DNA of 22,040 nt from a virus, in IMG/VR virus record IMGVR_UViG_3300031772_000323, positions 1 through 22,040 of that record. One strand, given 5' to 3'. The notes under the pieces were generated by a model. It worked only from the letters and a program-made list of their open reading frames with translations, was not told where the DNA came from and searched no databases. Below, piece by piece: positions 6,719-14,834 of the stretch. How positions within the stretch are numbered: position 1 is the stretch's first letter; each line of letters starts with the position of its first letter. The position numbers and the translations under genes are program-made.

Positions 6719-7260
6719 TGCCTGGAATAGATTATCCAATCACAGGAGTCATAAAAGACACTGACGAGTCCTTATTAGAAGGGGCTACAGTAAGGGTATG
6801 CAATATAAAGACCGCTGAAGTACTGTCGGCAACTACAGAATCAGATGGAAGTTATTCGGTCACATTCACAACATATTCAAATAAGGATTTTATTGTCGTT
6901 GAGGCAAGAAAGGCAATCTCAGCTACGATGGAGAAGATAGGCATAGCTGTTACTGAGATAGATACAGGTGTTGCTGGGAAAGATGTCAATATCACAGTTA
7001 ATCTTAGAGTTGATTTAGGAATTGAAACACTTGTTTTAAGAGCCCCTCAGCAAGACAGGGACATAAGGATTTTCTCTCCAGAGTTCAATGCTATAAAGAC
7101 AGTCAATACAGGGTTTGATTGCAAGCAGGTCACACTTACAAAGAACAGCGATAATTATGTCACAGACATAGAAGAGTCGGATGGCATACACATCAAGAAG
7201 ACAACATTCACCAGGGATTCTAACAATTATATAACAAGCATTGCGGAGAGGATTAAATGA
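6718..7260 (+). CDS. Transthyretin-like (carboxypeptidase regulatory-like) beta-sandwich protein
   Basis: The 180-residue protein begins with a transthyretin-like domain: YPITGVIKDTDESLLEGATV (about 6-25), then the typical S-D-G-S-Y-S-V turn (about residues 42-48) and an FIVVEARK strand. The second half is also beta-rich and contains two related stretches of the form TLTKNSDNYVTDI and TFTRDSNNYITSI. Such domains in viral virion genes usually decorate capsids or tails. There is no signal peptide, unlike the next large genes, so it probably stays in the cytoplasm and joins the virion. It starts at the ATG of a TGATG overlap with the portal stop, with GGTGG at 6709-6713. A similar protein lies at 19869. 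Confidence 0.7.
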   Translation: MPGIDYPITGVIKDTDESLLEGATVRVCNIKTAEVLSATTESDGSYSVTFTTYSNKDFIVVEARKAISATMEKIGIAVTEIDTGVAGKDVNITVNLRVDLGIETLVLRAPQQDRDIRIFSPEFNAIKTVNTGFDCKQVTLTKNSDNYVTDIEESDGIHIKKTTFTRDSNNYITSIAERIK

Positions 7261-7403
7261 ATGTTGCAGAGCATATTAAAACCCACATTGTGCTTGGATT
7301 AGATTTTAGATTTCCTGCAGAGGGAAATACTTATTTCAAGTTTTCGGCTACGAAGGTAGAATTGTATATAGACGGTGTATTAAAATTAGAGTGGACATCT
7401 TAA
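7257..7403 (+). CDS. Short beta-rich protein, probably real
   Basis: A 48-codon frame starts in an ATGA overlap with the preceding stop and fills the space before the next gene, overlapping it by 13 bases. The product starts MNVAEHIKTH and ends in KVELYIDGVLKLEW, a strand-turn-strand pattern that often ends tail or decoration domains. The coupling to the upstream gene and the clean fit in the gap support it as a gene. It could be a detached C-terminal domain of the preceding beta-sandwich protein, or a small decoration protein. No named family is recognised. Confidence 0.6.
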   Translation: MNVAEHIKTHIVLGLDFRFPAEGNTYFKFSATKVELYIDGVLKLEWTS

Positions 7404-9367
7404 AATTGACGATATTGTTATCATTTTTATTAATTATAAGTACTGTCTATGCTACCCAGACTATCTACGATAATGTCAATATAACAGGAAGCATAACAGG
7501 TGGTGGATTAAAGGTCGCTAGTTGTGATATAAAAGCGTCTATTAATGGGACCTTGTATTGTGGTACTGATTTAGCAGGTAGTGGTGGTAATACAACTGCT
7601 GAGATGAGGACTGCAGTTAATCAAAGCCTCTACTATAATTTCACATCCAATTCAACGACCTGGTGGGCAAATGTAAATGATTGGACTTCAGGTTATTTTA
7701 TAAAATCAGTAAATAGTCTGGATTTCAACGAGACGAAATTAAACAATACTATAGATGACAGGTTGACTTCATTCACATTTTATCCGATTACAAACAGGAC
7801 AATCTATGGGACAGAGACAGGAGGGAACAATATAGGTAATTTAAGTTACTATGATGGACAGTCTTTTAATGTCACTGAGATAGCTGGAAGCAATCCGTTG
7901 GAAGTCAGGATTAATTTCACTGGGATAGTTACATTTGATAATATCCTAATAAGGGAAAGATATGATGGGGGGAGTGGACATGAGATAGATGTCGAACTGT
8001 GGAACTATGTGGATGGTATTTGGGACAATTATTTTGAGATAACAGACCAATCACAGCTTACTCAATTACCAGCAATACCAGTTCCGGACTCTACAGAACA
8101 CATAAGCGGTAATGTCGTGATGTTAAGGTTCAATCATGTAACCACTCCAGGAAACACACAGCATAAATTCTACATTGATTATGTCCAACTAATAGATGGG
8201 ACTTCTACATTGACAAACATAGCACATGACAGCCTAAGCGGTAGGGATAACATCTGCATCAACCATCCATGGATTTGTATTTATTATTTGAACACTTCGC
8301 AGGTGGTCGGTTTCAATTACTGGAACTTCACATGGTCGGGGTTCAACAAGACCTACGCAGACACCTTATACATCGGTGTGGGAAATGCGACTATAACATC
8401 ATTGAAGAATTATATGAATGCCAATGTATCATCCATCTCAAATAACAGTCTGTTTTTCAATGGACTAGGTACAGGTTATTTTCAAAATGGAACAGAGACA
8501 GATACTGCGAATACTACTACCCAGATGAGAGATGCACTAAACCAATCATTATATTATAATTTTACTTCAAATAGGACTTTGTACATAGACTGTACTGGTA
8601 TCTATGGTGGGAGTGATGCTGACTTTTGTGCAGATGCTACAGGTGGTGGAGGTGGTGTCAATTACTTGCAAGTTAGTGGTGTCTGGATGTGGAACAATGC
8701 TACATCGGGAGGACAGCCAAATATAAATTTCACAAAAGTAAACGCTACTACTTTTTATGAGGATGGTGTATCATTAATTAACAAATATGTGAGCGTAGGG
8801 AATGTTACTATCAACGCTGCTACTATAGATGGTTATGATTCTGCATTCTTCATGCCTTTGAACGTATCAGGACTTAATACTGCTTGGACAAGTAAGTTGG
8901 GTTTTGGTAACATCACAGACTATAATCTTGACGTTACATGGAGAAACAAGTTAGAATGGGGCAACATATCAAATGACCCACAGTACAATGCTACAGTAAA
9001 TACCTTTATAACTAAAAATGTTTCTTCTATTGCAAATAATAGTTTGTTCTTTGGTGGCTATCCAACAGGGTTTTATTTAAATGGTACGGATATAGATACA
9101 GCTAACACTACTGCTCAGATGAGGAACGCTATCAATCAGACGTTGTACTATAACATCACAGTCAACGACACAAAGAACTATTTCGGTGGGTACCCGACTG
9201 GATTTTATCAGAATGGTACTGAGGTAGCTAATACTTCGACACAAATTGTCAATGTGTTTAATACAACAGGATTGCAGGTCAACGACGATGTTAAAATCTA
9301 CTTCGGTACTGACCGGGACGTCTTCATCCAATACAACACGACCGCAAGTGCAGGCCAGTTAGGGTGA
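7391..9367 (+). CDS. Exported, heavily sequon-rich protein with tail-fibre-like repeats
   Basis: The 658-residue product begins with a signal peptide (a Lys, then a hydrophobic run to about residue 20, and VYA before TQT). By eye it has about 40 N-x-S/T sequons, roughly one per 16 residues. The unit NNSLFFxGxxTGxxxNGT occurs at about 352-369 and 551-568, with a partial third copy near 597, and QMRxAxNQxLYYN occurs three times (about 70, 378 and 575). The G-x-x-T-G-(F/Y) turns resemble the short repeats of phage tail fibres, and the end (DVKIYFGTDRDVFIQYNTT) resembles a motif common near fibre C-termini. A jelly-roll-like region spans about 130-270. The GTG start at 7391 is the first that gives the signal peptide. 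Receptor-binding spike or virus-encoded surface glycoprotein are both possible. Confidence 0.75.
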   Translation: MDILKLTILLSFLLIISTVYATQTIYDNVNITGSITGGGLKVASCDIKASINGTLYCGTDLAGSGGNTTAEMRTAVNQSLYYNFTSNSTTWWANVNDWTSGYFIKSVNSLDFNETKLNNTIDDRLTSFTFYPITNRTIYGTETGGNNIGNLSYYDGQSFNVTEIAGSNPLEVRINFTGIVTFDNILIRERYDGGSGHEIDVELWNYVDGIWDNYFEITDQSQLTQLPAIPVPDSTEHISGNVVMLRFNHVTTPGNTQHKFYIDYVQLIDGTSTLTNIAHDSLSGRDNICINHPWICIYYLNTSQVVGFNYWNFTWSGFNKTYADTLYIGVGNATITSLKNYMNANVSSISNNSLFFNGLGTGYFQNGTETDTANTTTQMRDALNQSLYYNFTSNRTLYIDCTGIYGGSDADFCADATGGGGGVNYLQVSGVWMWNNATSGGQPNINFTKVNATTFYEDGVSLINKYVSVGNVTINAATIDGYDSAFFMPLNVSGLNTAWTSKLGFGNITDYNLDVTWRNKLEWGNISNDPQYNATVNTFITKNVSSIANNSLFFGGYPTGFYLNGTDIDTANTTAQMRNAINQTLYYNITVNDTKNYFGGYPTGFYQNGTEVANTSTQIVNVFNTTGLQVNDDVKIYFGTDRDVFIQYNTTASAGQLG

Positions 9368-9373
9368 TTGTTA

Positions 9374-12073
9374 TTGGCTTACAAGAAGATTGTCTATTCA
9401 AGTGCTTTGGCGACAGTGGTTGCGGTATTAATCTACCTTTCATCTATTCCAGGCGTGAGAATAACAACCTCTGGTGACATAACCTGTTCTGTATGTACTT
9501 CTTACTTCAACATCACATCATCGAATTATAGTCTGAAGTTCTATAAATTCGACCAGAGATTGACATTCTCTCCAGAAATAAAGAATTATACTCTCTACAG
9601 ATACACCTACGGAAAATGGAGAGAGACGAAATTCCCTATAAACATGACCAAAGGGACTTTGTATAGGTTCAAATTAGTAGGTTATAAATTCAATCCTAGT
9701 GATAAAATAAAATGGGCTATATCTTCAGGAGATGCAGAGATAGACCCATATTGGTTGGGTGAAAAGGAAGTCAAACTAGCCAGTACAATCTACCATCCAG
9801 ACTATGACGAGGAAGTCTATTCAGACGGCTCAATTAAATGGTCTTTCATAGGTCAGGGATTAAGGAATGTTTGGGAAGACAACAGATGGAAGAGGGCAGA
9901 AGATGCAAGAAGCTGGAAGGACTACTTAGGCTACATAGAAAAGATATACCTAGAAAAAGACCCTGACTTTGACATGGACATCATAGACATCAATGCCACT
10001 TTTGCTGAACTGAACCTTACTTTCAATCCAATCAGCAACATAACGGAATTAAAGGAAAGATATCCAGAATGCGGGGCATCAAAGACAAACGACATAAAGT
10101 GCGACTTCAAACTAACTGTGAAAGAAGAAAATGGGACTGAAACAAAGTTCCAGTACAAATATCAGGAAAAGAATGGTATAAAGGAAGACTTGAAGTATGT
10201 CTTAAAAGGAAATCCTTTTGACAAGGAATACACCTTTGGCGGTAATTCTACGACAATCAAGTTCAACAACGGTAATGTGACTGACGACACGCACCTCTAT
10301 CAAAAGGGGCAAGGAGGAGATTATGGAGCAGATGATGATTTGGTCGCAGCAGGAGTTGCGACAACATTGAACTTTCCCATAGTAAAGATAAAATGGAATG
10401 GGAATATGCCAGCAAATCAGGAAATACTAGATGCTCAGTTGGCTTTGTATGTTGAAGCTGAATTACTTGACACAGGCGAGTCATGGAACTATGATGCCAA
10501 GCATGTTTACGACAGGACTAAATATAATATATCTGGTTCTGAATGGACTGAAGGTGGCTCCACTGCAACAGCAGGTTGTGCTGAGATTGGGGGAGCAACA
10601 ACAGGCTCAGAGATAAACTGGACATATGCTCCTAATGAACCAAATATAGAATATAATGATACTTATGAAACTAGGAAAACAGATGCTGCTGCTGGTAGTT
10701 CAAGCGTGTGGTATAACTGGACTATCACTAACATGGTTCAAAAGGAATATATGGCTGGTCGTTCCAATATAACCGTACTTCTTAATGTATCAATTGGTGC
10801 TGGTACTCCTGCAAATACAGACTGCGTATATTTTACTTCGGCTGAAGGGACAAACAAGCCTTATCTCAACATAACATTCCAGCCAGATTTAAATCCACCA
10901 ACTTGGAGCTTGAACCAGACAAACTCTACAGTCGCAGGAAGCTGGGTCAAGCATTCTTTAAACTGGACAGATACGGCACAAGGCGGAATAACTCCAGGAC
11001 TGAGCGGTTATATATTCAGCTTCTGCAACGGGACTTGGAACGGGACTGATTGCGGCCATTATGAAAATGTGACACATATATTAGCTATAGGTGCGGGTAA
11101 TGTCAGCAATGTCAAGTCATTTAAAGCTTCTAGTAATACATATCCACTAGCTACATTGGCAGGTGGAACTGAATTATCAGCCAGTGATTATAGTGCTGTG
11201 AACTCAAGCAATGATGTTAGAGCAACCCAAGCAACAGGAACAGGTTATGATTTTCCCTACTTTAAATTCAATTTCACATTACCATCCTATAATAAAGTCT
11301 TTTGGATAAACTTTAGTGTTGAGGGGCAGTCGGAGATTACTGATATGGACTGGTATATTTATTTTTGGAATTTCTCAGGCAGTTCATGGGAACAAAAATT
11401 GTATTTTGATGTACCAGTTGCAGCCACTGATTATACGGTAAAATACAACGAGACAAACAGCCTAAATATTAGCGACACTATAGAATCAGATTTGAGAACC
11501 ATTACAATATTATTTATTGGGGATGACGATAGTGGGACTGGATATGATATTGTAGTGGATTATGCCTATCTTACGGTTATGTACAACAGTTCGGATTTCA
11601 TAACAGATTTCGTAAACGACACATTAGTAGCATTCAATTCAAACACATGGTCTAATGCATCTAAAGTTGTCAATTCAACAACTGGTGCACATATGGCTTG
11701 GAGGGTCTATGCAAATGATACATCAAACAATTGGAACACTTCGAGTGTGTTTACTTATGATACGACTGCTGGAGAAACGACAACATCAACAACTACAACA
11801 TCGACCACTTCAACATCAACGACAGTACCAGCAGACTCTTGCACGCCTCCTGCTGATGCAGAATGGGTGTTGACTGACCAGTGCGTGAAAGAGACTTCTG
11901 TAAACAACTGTCCTTACGGTACTAATATAACTTCTACAGGTTCACTTAACATGTCAGGTTCAGGCGTCATTCTCAACACAAGTCATATTTATTGGTCTCC
12001 TATCTCTGCAGGTTACTATTTCAGGTTACTATGGGAGAAGGGGGCTAAGATATATTGGGGGTGGTGTACGTGA
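9374..12073 (+). CDS. Large exported multi-domain surface-type glycoprotein
   Basis: The 899-residue protein has a basic N-terminus and a hydrophobic segment (about 7-25), a CxxC at 38-41, then a region ending GDAEIDPYWLG (near 120-130). A DNRLRE-like beta domain spans about 290-505 (LDAQLALYVEA, NMVQKEY, VYFTSAEGTNKPYLNITF). An Ig-like segment follows (about 507-570), then a beta-rich segment to about 745, a Thr/Ser linker at about 800-820, and a Cys-containing C-terminal domain. Sequons are frequent throughout. This is the architecture of archaeal S-layer or adhesin-type proteins. The start is the TTG at 9374, six bases after GGTGA (9363-9367); a TTG at 9368 is too close to that site. It follows the repeat protein directly and is coupled to a membrane protein downstream. 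Confidence 0.75.
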   Translation: MAYKKIVYSSALATVVAVLIYLSSIPGVRITTSGDITCSVCTSYFNITSSNYSLKFYKFDQRLTFSPEIKNYTLYRYTYGKWRETKFPINMTKGTLYRFKLVGYKFNPSDKIKWAISSGDAEIDPYWLGEKEVKLASTIYHPDYDEEVYSDGSIKWSFIGQGLRNVWEDNRWKRAEDARSWKDYLGYIEKIYLEKDPDFDMDIIDINATFAELNLTFNPISNITELKERYPECGASKTNDIKCDFKLTVKEENGTETKFQYKYQEKNGIKEDLKYVLKGNPFDKEYTFGGNSTTIKFNNGNVTDDTHLYQKGQGGDYGADDDLVAAGVATTLNFPIVKIKWNGNMPANQEILDAQLALYVEAELLDTGESWNYDAKHVYDRTKYNISGSEWTEGGSTATAGCAEIGGATTGSEINWTYAPNEPNIEYNDTYETRKTDAAAGSSSVWYNWTITNMVQKEYMAGRSNITVLLNVSIGAGTPANTDCVYFTSAEGTNKPYLNITFQPDLNPPTWSLNQTNSTVAGSWVKHSLNWTDTAQGGITPGLSGYIFSFCNGTWNGTDCGHYENVTHILAIGAGNVSNVKSFKASSNTYPLATLAGGTELSASDYSAVNSSNDVRATQATGTGYDFPYFKFNFTLPSYNKVFWINFSVEGQSEITDMDWYIYFWNFSGSSWEQKLYFDVPVAATDYTVKYNETNSLNISDTIESDLRTITILFIGDDDSGTGYDIVVDYAYLTVMYNSSDFITDFVNDTLVAFNSNTWSNASKVVNSTTGAHMAWRVYANDTSNNWNTSSVFTYDTTAGETTTSTTTTSTTSTSTTVPADSCTPPADAEWVLTDQCVKETSVNNCPYGTNITSTGSLNMSGSGVILNTSHIYWSPISAGYYFRLLWEKGAKIYWGWCT

Positions 12074-12306
12074 AGATTAGATTAGATAAGATGAAATTAT
12101 ATGCTGTAATTGTGACTGTTTTATTAATAGCAATAGTTGTTTACTTCGTAGGTATAAAAGAAATGAACAATTATTGCAGCAGTTGCAGACAGCAAGGATT
12201 TGATAATGCCTTAAAAGGAATAATAAATGAAGTTAAAAATAGGCAAACAGGCATTGAGATGACAGTAGGAAATGATAAGTTAATTTGTACCGTGAGAGGT
12301 GTTTAA
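12070..12306 (+). CDS. Small single-pass membrane protein with CxxC
   Basis: The 78-residue protein has a basic N-terminus (KIRLDKMK), one membrane helix (about residues 10-29) and a soluble C-terminal part with a CSSC motif at about 36-39 and a further Cys near the end. I chose the GTG at 12070 because it overlaps the preceding TGA (GTGA) and has GGTGGTG at 12061-12066. Being coupled to the large exported protein upstream, it may partner with it in the membrane or assist disulfide formation; this is speculation. The first codons contain GATTAGATTAGA, close to the leader repeats at 2706 and 13863. Confidence 0.65.
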   Translation: MKIRLDKMKLYAVIVTVLLIAIVVYFVGIKEMNNYCSSCRQQGFDNALKGIINEVKNRQTGIEMTVGNDKLICTVRGV

Positions 12307-13254
12307 GTGCCAAGAATATCGTTAGATTTCGATGGATTTATTAATCTGGAGAACAGGCTTAAGTTGCAGACGTTTTATGTAGAGACGCCAAAAGACTTTA
12401 CAATCTTTATGCTTTTAGAGGGGCAGGTGTTCTACACTACAATGACAATGGAAGAGATACAACTGAGGTTCGGCAGGTCTGCATATGTGGTAGAGCTGTT
12501 CAAAGCAACGTATATAAGGGACGGGATAAAGGTCAAGACTCTAGAGACGACTACAGAGATAATAAAGGATGTAAATATTGAGACAACAAACCTGAAAGAG
12601 ATTCTAGATAATTTTCTACATAGTTTTGAGAAAATAACAACTACAGCATCAGGGGGGCAAGGCACGGCAGGATATGCCATGATACCAGTGAGGATGAGTG
12701 ACGGGAAGCCAAAAAGATGCATGGACTGCGGGAATATAATATTGTCAAATGAGACAGTATGCCCATCATGTGGCTCATATAACATCAAAGAGAAAGACGT
12801 GGAACTGGATACGAAAAAGTGGGTAGGGTTCGATTTTACGGGTGATATTAAATATATGTTGGAGTTTTTAGAAAAGTATGATTTTGCTCGTATAACAACA
12901 TTGGACAAGAAACAAAAAAAGACAATAAAACAGATGTTGATAGACAGTCTTATTCAGGGATGGAATATGAATAAACTAGAAAGCGAAATAGAGACAGTTA
13001 CTAAAGATGAAAATTTAGCTAGAGTTATAGCAAGGACAGAAATAATGGTAGTTGCGAACCAAGGTGCTATCTTACACTACGAAGATAAGGGAATTGAAAA
13101 GGTTCGTTGGATAGCAGTACCTTCAGCACCAGGTGGTCGTACTTGTGACAAATGTTTATCGTTACACGGGAAGGAATTTTTAATAAAAGACATAAAAGAC
13201 AAACTTGTAATCCATCCATACTGTAGATGTACAATCGCCCCTGTTGTCGAATAA
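12307..13254 (+). CDS. Head morphogenesis protein, SPP1 gp7/MuF-like, with internal zinc ribbon
   Basis: The C-terminal part is the diagnostic region: ARTEIMVVANQGAILHYEDKG (242-262), KVRWIA, then RTCDKC (278-283) and HPYCRC at 303-308. Proteins of this family bind the portal and are packaged in small numbers in the capsid; some are ejected with the DNA. The N-terminal 110 residues are not recognised. Residues 116-128 read GGQGTAGYAMIPV, closely matching the major capsid protein at 130-142. They are followed by a zinc ribbon (Cys138, 141, 152, 155) that is not usual for the family. The GTG at 12307 directly follows the upstream stop, with GAGGTG before it. The gene is complete and is the last of the portal unit. 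Confidence 0.85.
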   Translation: MPRISLDFDGFINLENRLKLQTFYVETPKDFTIFMLLEGQVFYTTMTMEEIQLRFGRSAYVVELFKATYIRDGIKVKTLETTTEIIKDVNIETTNLKEILDNFLHSFEKITTTASGGQGTAGYAMIPVRMSDGKPKRCMDCGNIILSNETVCPSCGSYNIKEKDVELDTKKWVGFDFTGDIKYMLEFLEKYDFARITTLDKKQKKTIKQMLIDSLIQGWNMNKLESEIETVTKDENLARVIARTEIMVVANQGAILHYEDKGIEKVRWIAVPSAPGGRTCDKCLSLHGKEFLIKDIKDKLVIHPYCRCTIAPVVE

Positions 13255-13261
13255 TTAAAAC

Positions 13262-13271
13262 ATTTTAAATA
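13262..13271 (+). promoter_or_regulatory. TATA box of the HNH gene, probably giving a leaderless mRNA
   Basis: ATTTTAAATA is centred about 26 bases before the ATG at 13293, so transcription should start at or next to the start codon. No ribosome-binding site is visible between box and ATG, which fits a leaderless transcript. It does not share the longer motif of the four other promoters. Confidence 0.55.
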
Positions 13272-13292
13272 CAAAAATACAAGTATAATTTA

Positions 13293-13823
13293 ATGGAACT
13301 TAGAGATTTTAGAGGTAGATTTGTTAAAGGAAGTAAAATGCCTAAAGATTATATAGAACGAAGAATAAAATCGAGAGAAGGTTATAGACATTCTGAAGAT
13401 ACAAAGAGGAAGATAAGAAAAACTAATAGTGGAAAATGTTATTCTCCCCAAACATGTTTTAAGAAAGGGCATAAAACATTAAAAGGAATAGAAAAAGGAC
13501 AATTTAAGAAAGGCCAAAATATAGGTCATATCCCTTATGGGGGATTTGAAACAAGATTTAAAAATGGGATTCTGCACCCCAACTGGAAGAATGGAAGTTC
13601 ATTTGAACCCTATGGATTAGAATTCAATAAAAAATTAAGAGAAGAAATTAGAAAGAGAGATAATCATATCTGTCAAAGATGTGGCATTAAGGAAAATGGG
13701 GAAAAATTAGCCGTACACCATATAGATTTCAACAAGAAGAATAGCGTGCCAGAAAATTTGATAAGTCTGTGTAATAGTTGTCATTCTTTTATAACAACAA
13801 ACAAAATAATAAAAAGTAATTGA
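13293..13823 (+). CDS. Free-standing HNH endonuclease with NUMOD3-like motifs
   Basis: The 176-residue protein has short DNA-binding repeats in its N-terminal half: RGRFVKGS, HSEDTKRKIRKTNSG (the NUMOD3 pattern, about 33-47), FKKGHKT and GQFKKGQN. The C-terminal half is an HNH nuclease: RKRDNHICQRCG with CxxC (about 120-131), AVHHIDFNKKN (about 139-149), and LISLCNSCH (about 155-164) supplying the second CxxC and final His. Such enzymes cut DNA at a specific site and often spread as homing endonucleases. It sits alone between two morphogenesis units with its own promoter, is AT- and Lys-rich unlike its neighbours, and has no intron or intein nearby. It is therefore probably a mobile insertion. 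An HNH packaging role is less likely given the NUMOD motifs and position. Confidence 0.88.
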   Translation: MELRDFRGRFVKGSKMPKDYIERRIKSREGYRHSEDTKRKIRKTNSGKCYSPQTCFKKGHKTLKGIEKGQFKKGQNIGHIPYGGFETRFKNGILHPNWKNGSSFEPYGLEFNKKLREEIRKRDNHICQRCGIKENGEKLAVHHIDFNKKNSVPENLISLCNSCHSFITTNKIIKSN

Positions 13824-13838
13824 TATTTAAATTAGAAA
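13820..13838 (+). promoter_or_regulatory. Archaeal promoter of the protease-capsid unit
   Basis: TTGATATTTAAATTAGAAA contains the TATA box ATTTAAAT and differs from the 4738 copy at one base. The TGA stop of the HNH gene (13821-13823) lies inside it. Transcription should begin near 13852, giving a leader of about 55 bases. Confidence 0.7.
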
Positions 13839-13862
13839 CAATAAAATACATTTAGTCAAGTT

Positions 13863-13875
13863 TAGATTAGATTAG
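13863..13875 (+). repeat. TAGATTAGATTAG leader repeat, copy 2
   Basis: These 13 bases are identical to 2706-2718 and again lie between a TATA motif and the first start codon of a unit. Here a normal ribosome-binding site (GGTGG at 13892-13896) follows separately, so the repeat is not a substitute for it. Confidence 0.45.
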
Positions 13876-13907
13876 ATAATTCTGCGAAATAGGTGGTAGG
13901 GTTAATT

Positions 13908-14834
13908 ATGTTTGAAAAATTTGAGCATACTTTTGATATAAAGTCTATCGACAAAGAAAAAAGAATAATCCGTGGCATTGCATCCTTAGAGGAGGTCGAT
14001 AGGGATAAAGAGATTATTGCCTTAGAAGCAATAGAAAAGAGTCTTGAAGGTTACAAGCAAAATCCTATCATAAGGTTTAAACATCAAGAACCAATAGGAA
14101 GGGCTATTCCTGAGCAGACATTCGTCGACAGGATGGACAAAGCCTTTATAGTGACGGCTTACATAACAGACAAGACACAAACAGGCAAGGAGGCATGGGC
14201 ATTGATTGAAGAGGGCATAATCAAGTCATTCAGCATAGGCGGGAAAGTACTAGAGAAAGAGGCGGTGAAAGAAAATGGCAGAGAGATAACTAAAATAACT
14301 AGCATGGAATTATATGAAGTATCGGTCGTTGACATCCCTTCCAACAGGAAATCATTCTTCGAGGTCATAGCAAAGTCAATAGGGAAACAATCAAAAGATG
14401 AAATCGCACAAGACATGTTCAACAAGCCTTATTCTGAACTGACGCCCGAAGAGAAGGAGAAAGTTGACGCTAAGTCAAAACCTGAAGAGAAGACTATTAT
14501 CCAAGATTTAAACAAGCCTGGTGCAGGCACTCATTCAGCTAAGTGGGACAGGTGCGTAGAGCATGTGAGAGCAAGCGGTGGTGTAGATAGCCCAGAAGCA
14601 GTATGTACTGCACAATTAGGTGAAGAAAGTTTTAATCGTTCTGTGGATTTGCCACCCGAAGAAATAAAAGAAATTGATTCCTTTGTCAAAAAATTAAATT
14701 CATACTTATTAGAAAATAAACTCGGCAAGATGACAAGCACGATTGACGAGCCTAAAAATAAAATGGAGGAAGAACAATGTCAGAAGAAGTTAAAATTGAA
14801 ACAAAAACTATTGACCCAGTTGAAGCAGAACTAA
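13908..14834 (+). CDS. Prohead protease (HK97 gp4-like, U35 family)
   Basis: This protease is encapsidated with the prohead and removes the scaffold domain of the capsid protein during maturation. Numbered from the ATG at 13908 (308 residues), the protease domain spans about 1-155: IRGIASLEEVDRD (21-33), catalytic His59 in RFKHQEPIG, catalytic Ser109 in IKSFSIGG, and the ELYEVSVVDIPSN strand with Glu137. After a Lys/Glu-rich linker comes a compact motif, SAKWDRCVEHVRASGG to AVCTAQLGEESF (about 210-242), which I have seen on other phage head proteins. The in-frame GTG at 13893 is less likely because GGTGG (13892-13896) would then be inside the gene. The 3' end overlaps the capsid gene by 58 bases. 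Confidence 0.85.
   Translation: MFEKFEHTFDIKSIDKEKRIIRGIASLEEVDRDKEIIALEAIEKSLEGYKQNPIIRFKHQEPIGRAIPEQTFVDRMDKAFIVTAYITDKTQTGKEAWALIEEGIIKSFSIGGKVLEKEAVKENGREITKITSMELYEVSVVDIPSNRKSFFEVIAKSIGKQSKDEIAQDMFNKPYSELTPEEKEKVDAKSKPEEKTIIQDLNKPGAGTHSAKWDRCVEHVRASGGVDSPEAVCTAQLGEESFNRSVDLPPEEIKEIDSFVKKLNSYLLENKLGKMTSTIDEPKNKMEEEQCQKKLKLKQKLLTQLKQN

Noticed and set aside
7391-9367. Host S-layer gene captured by chance rather than a viral gene
   Set aside because: The fibre-like repeats and the C-terminal FGTDRDVFIQY motif, plus co-orientation and tight overlap with virion genes on both sides, make a viral gene more likely, although host ancestry of some domains remains possible.
12432-12908. Open frame of 158 codons on the minus strand
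   Set aside because: It lies wholly inside the MuF-like gene on the other strand, has no recognisable domain, promoter or ribosome-binding site, and its composition (runs of Ser, Val, Phe) is what the complement of Lys/Glu/Asp-rich coding sequence gives.
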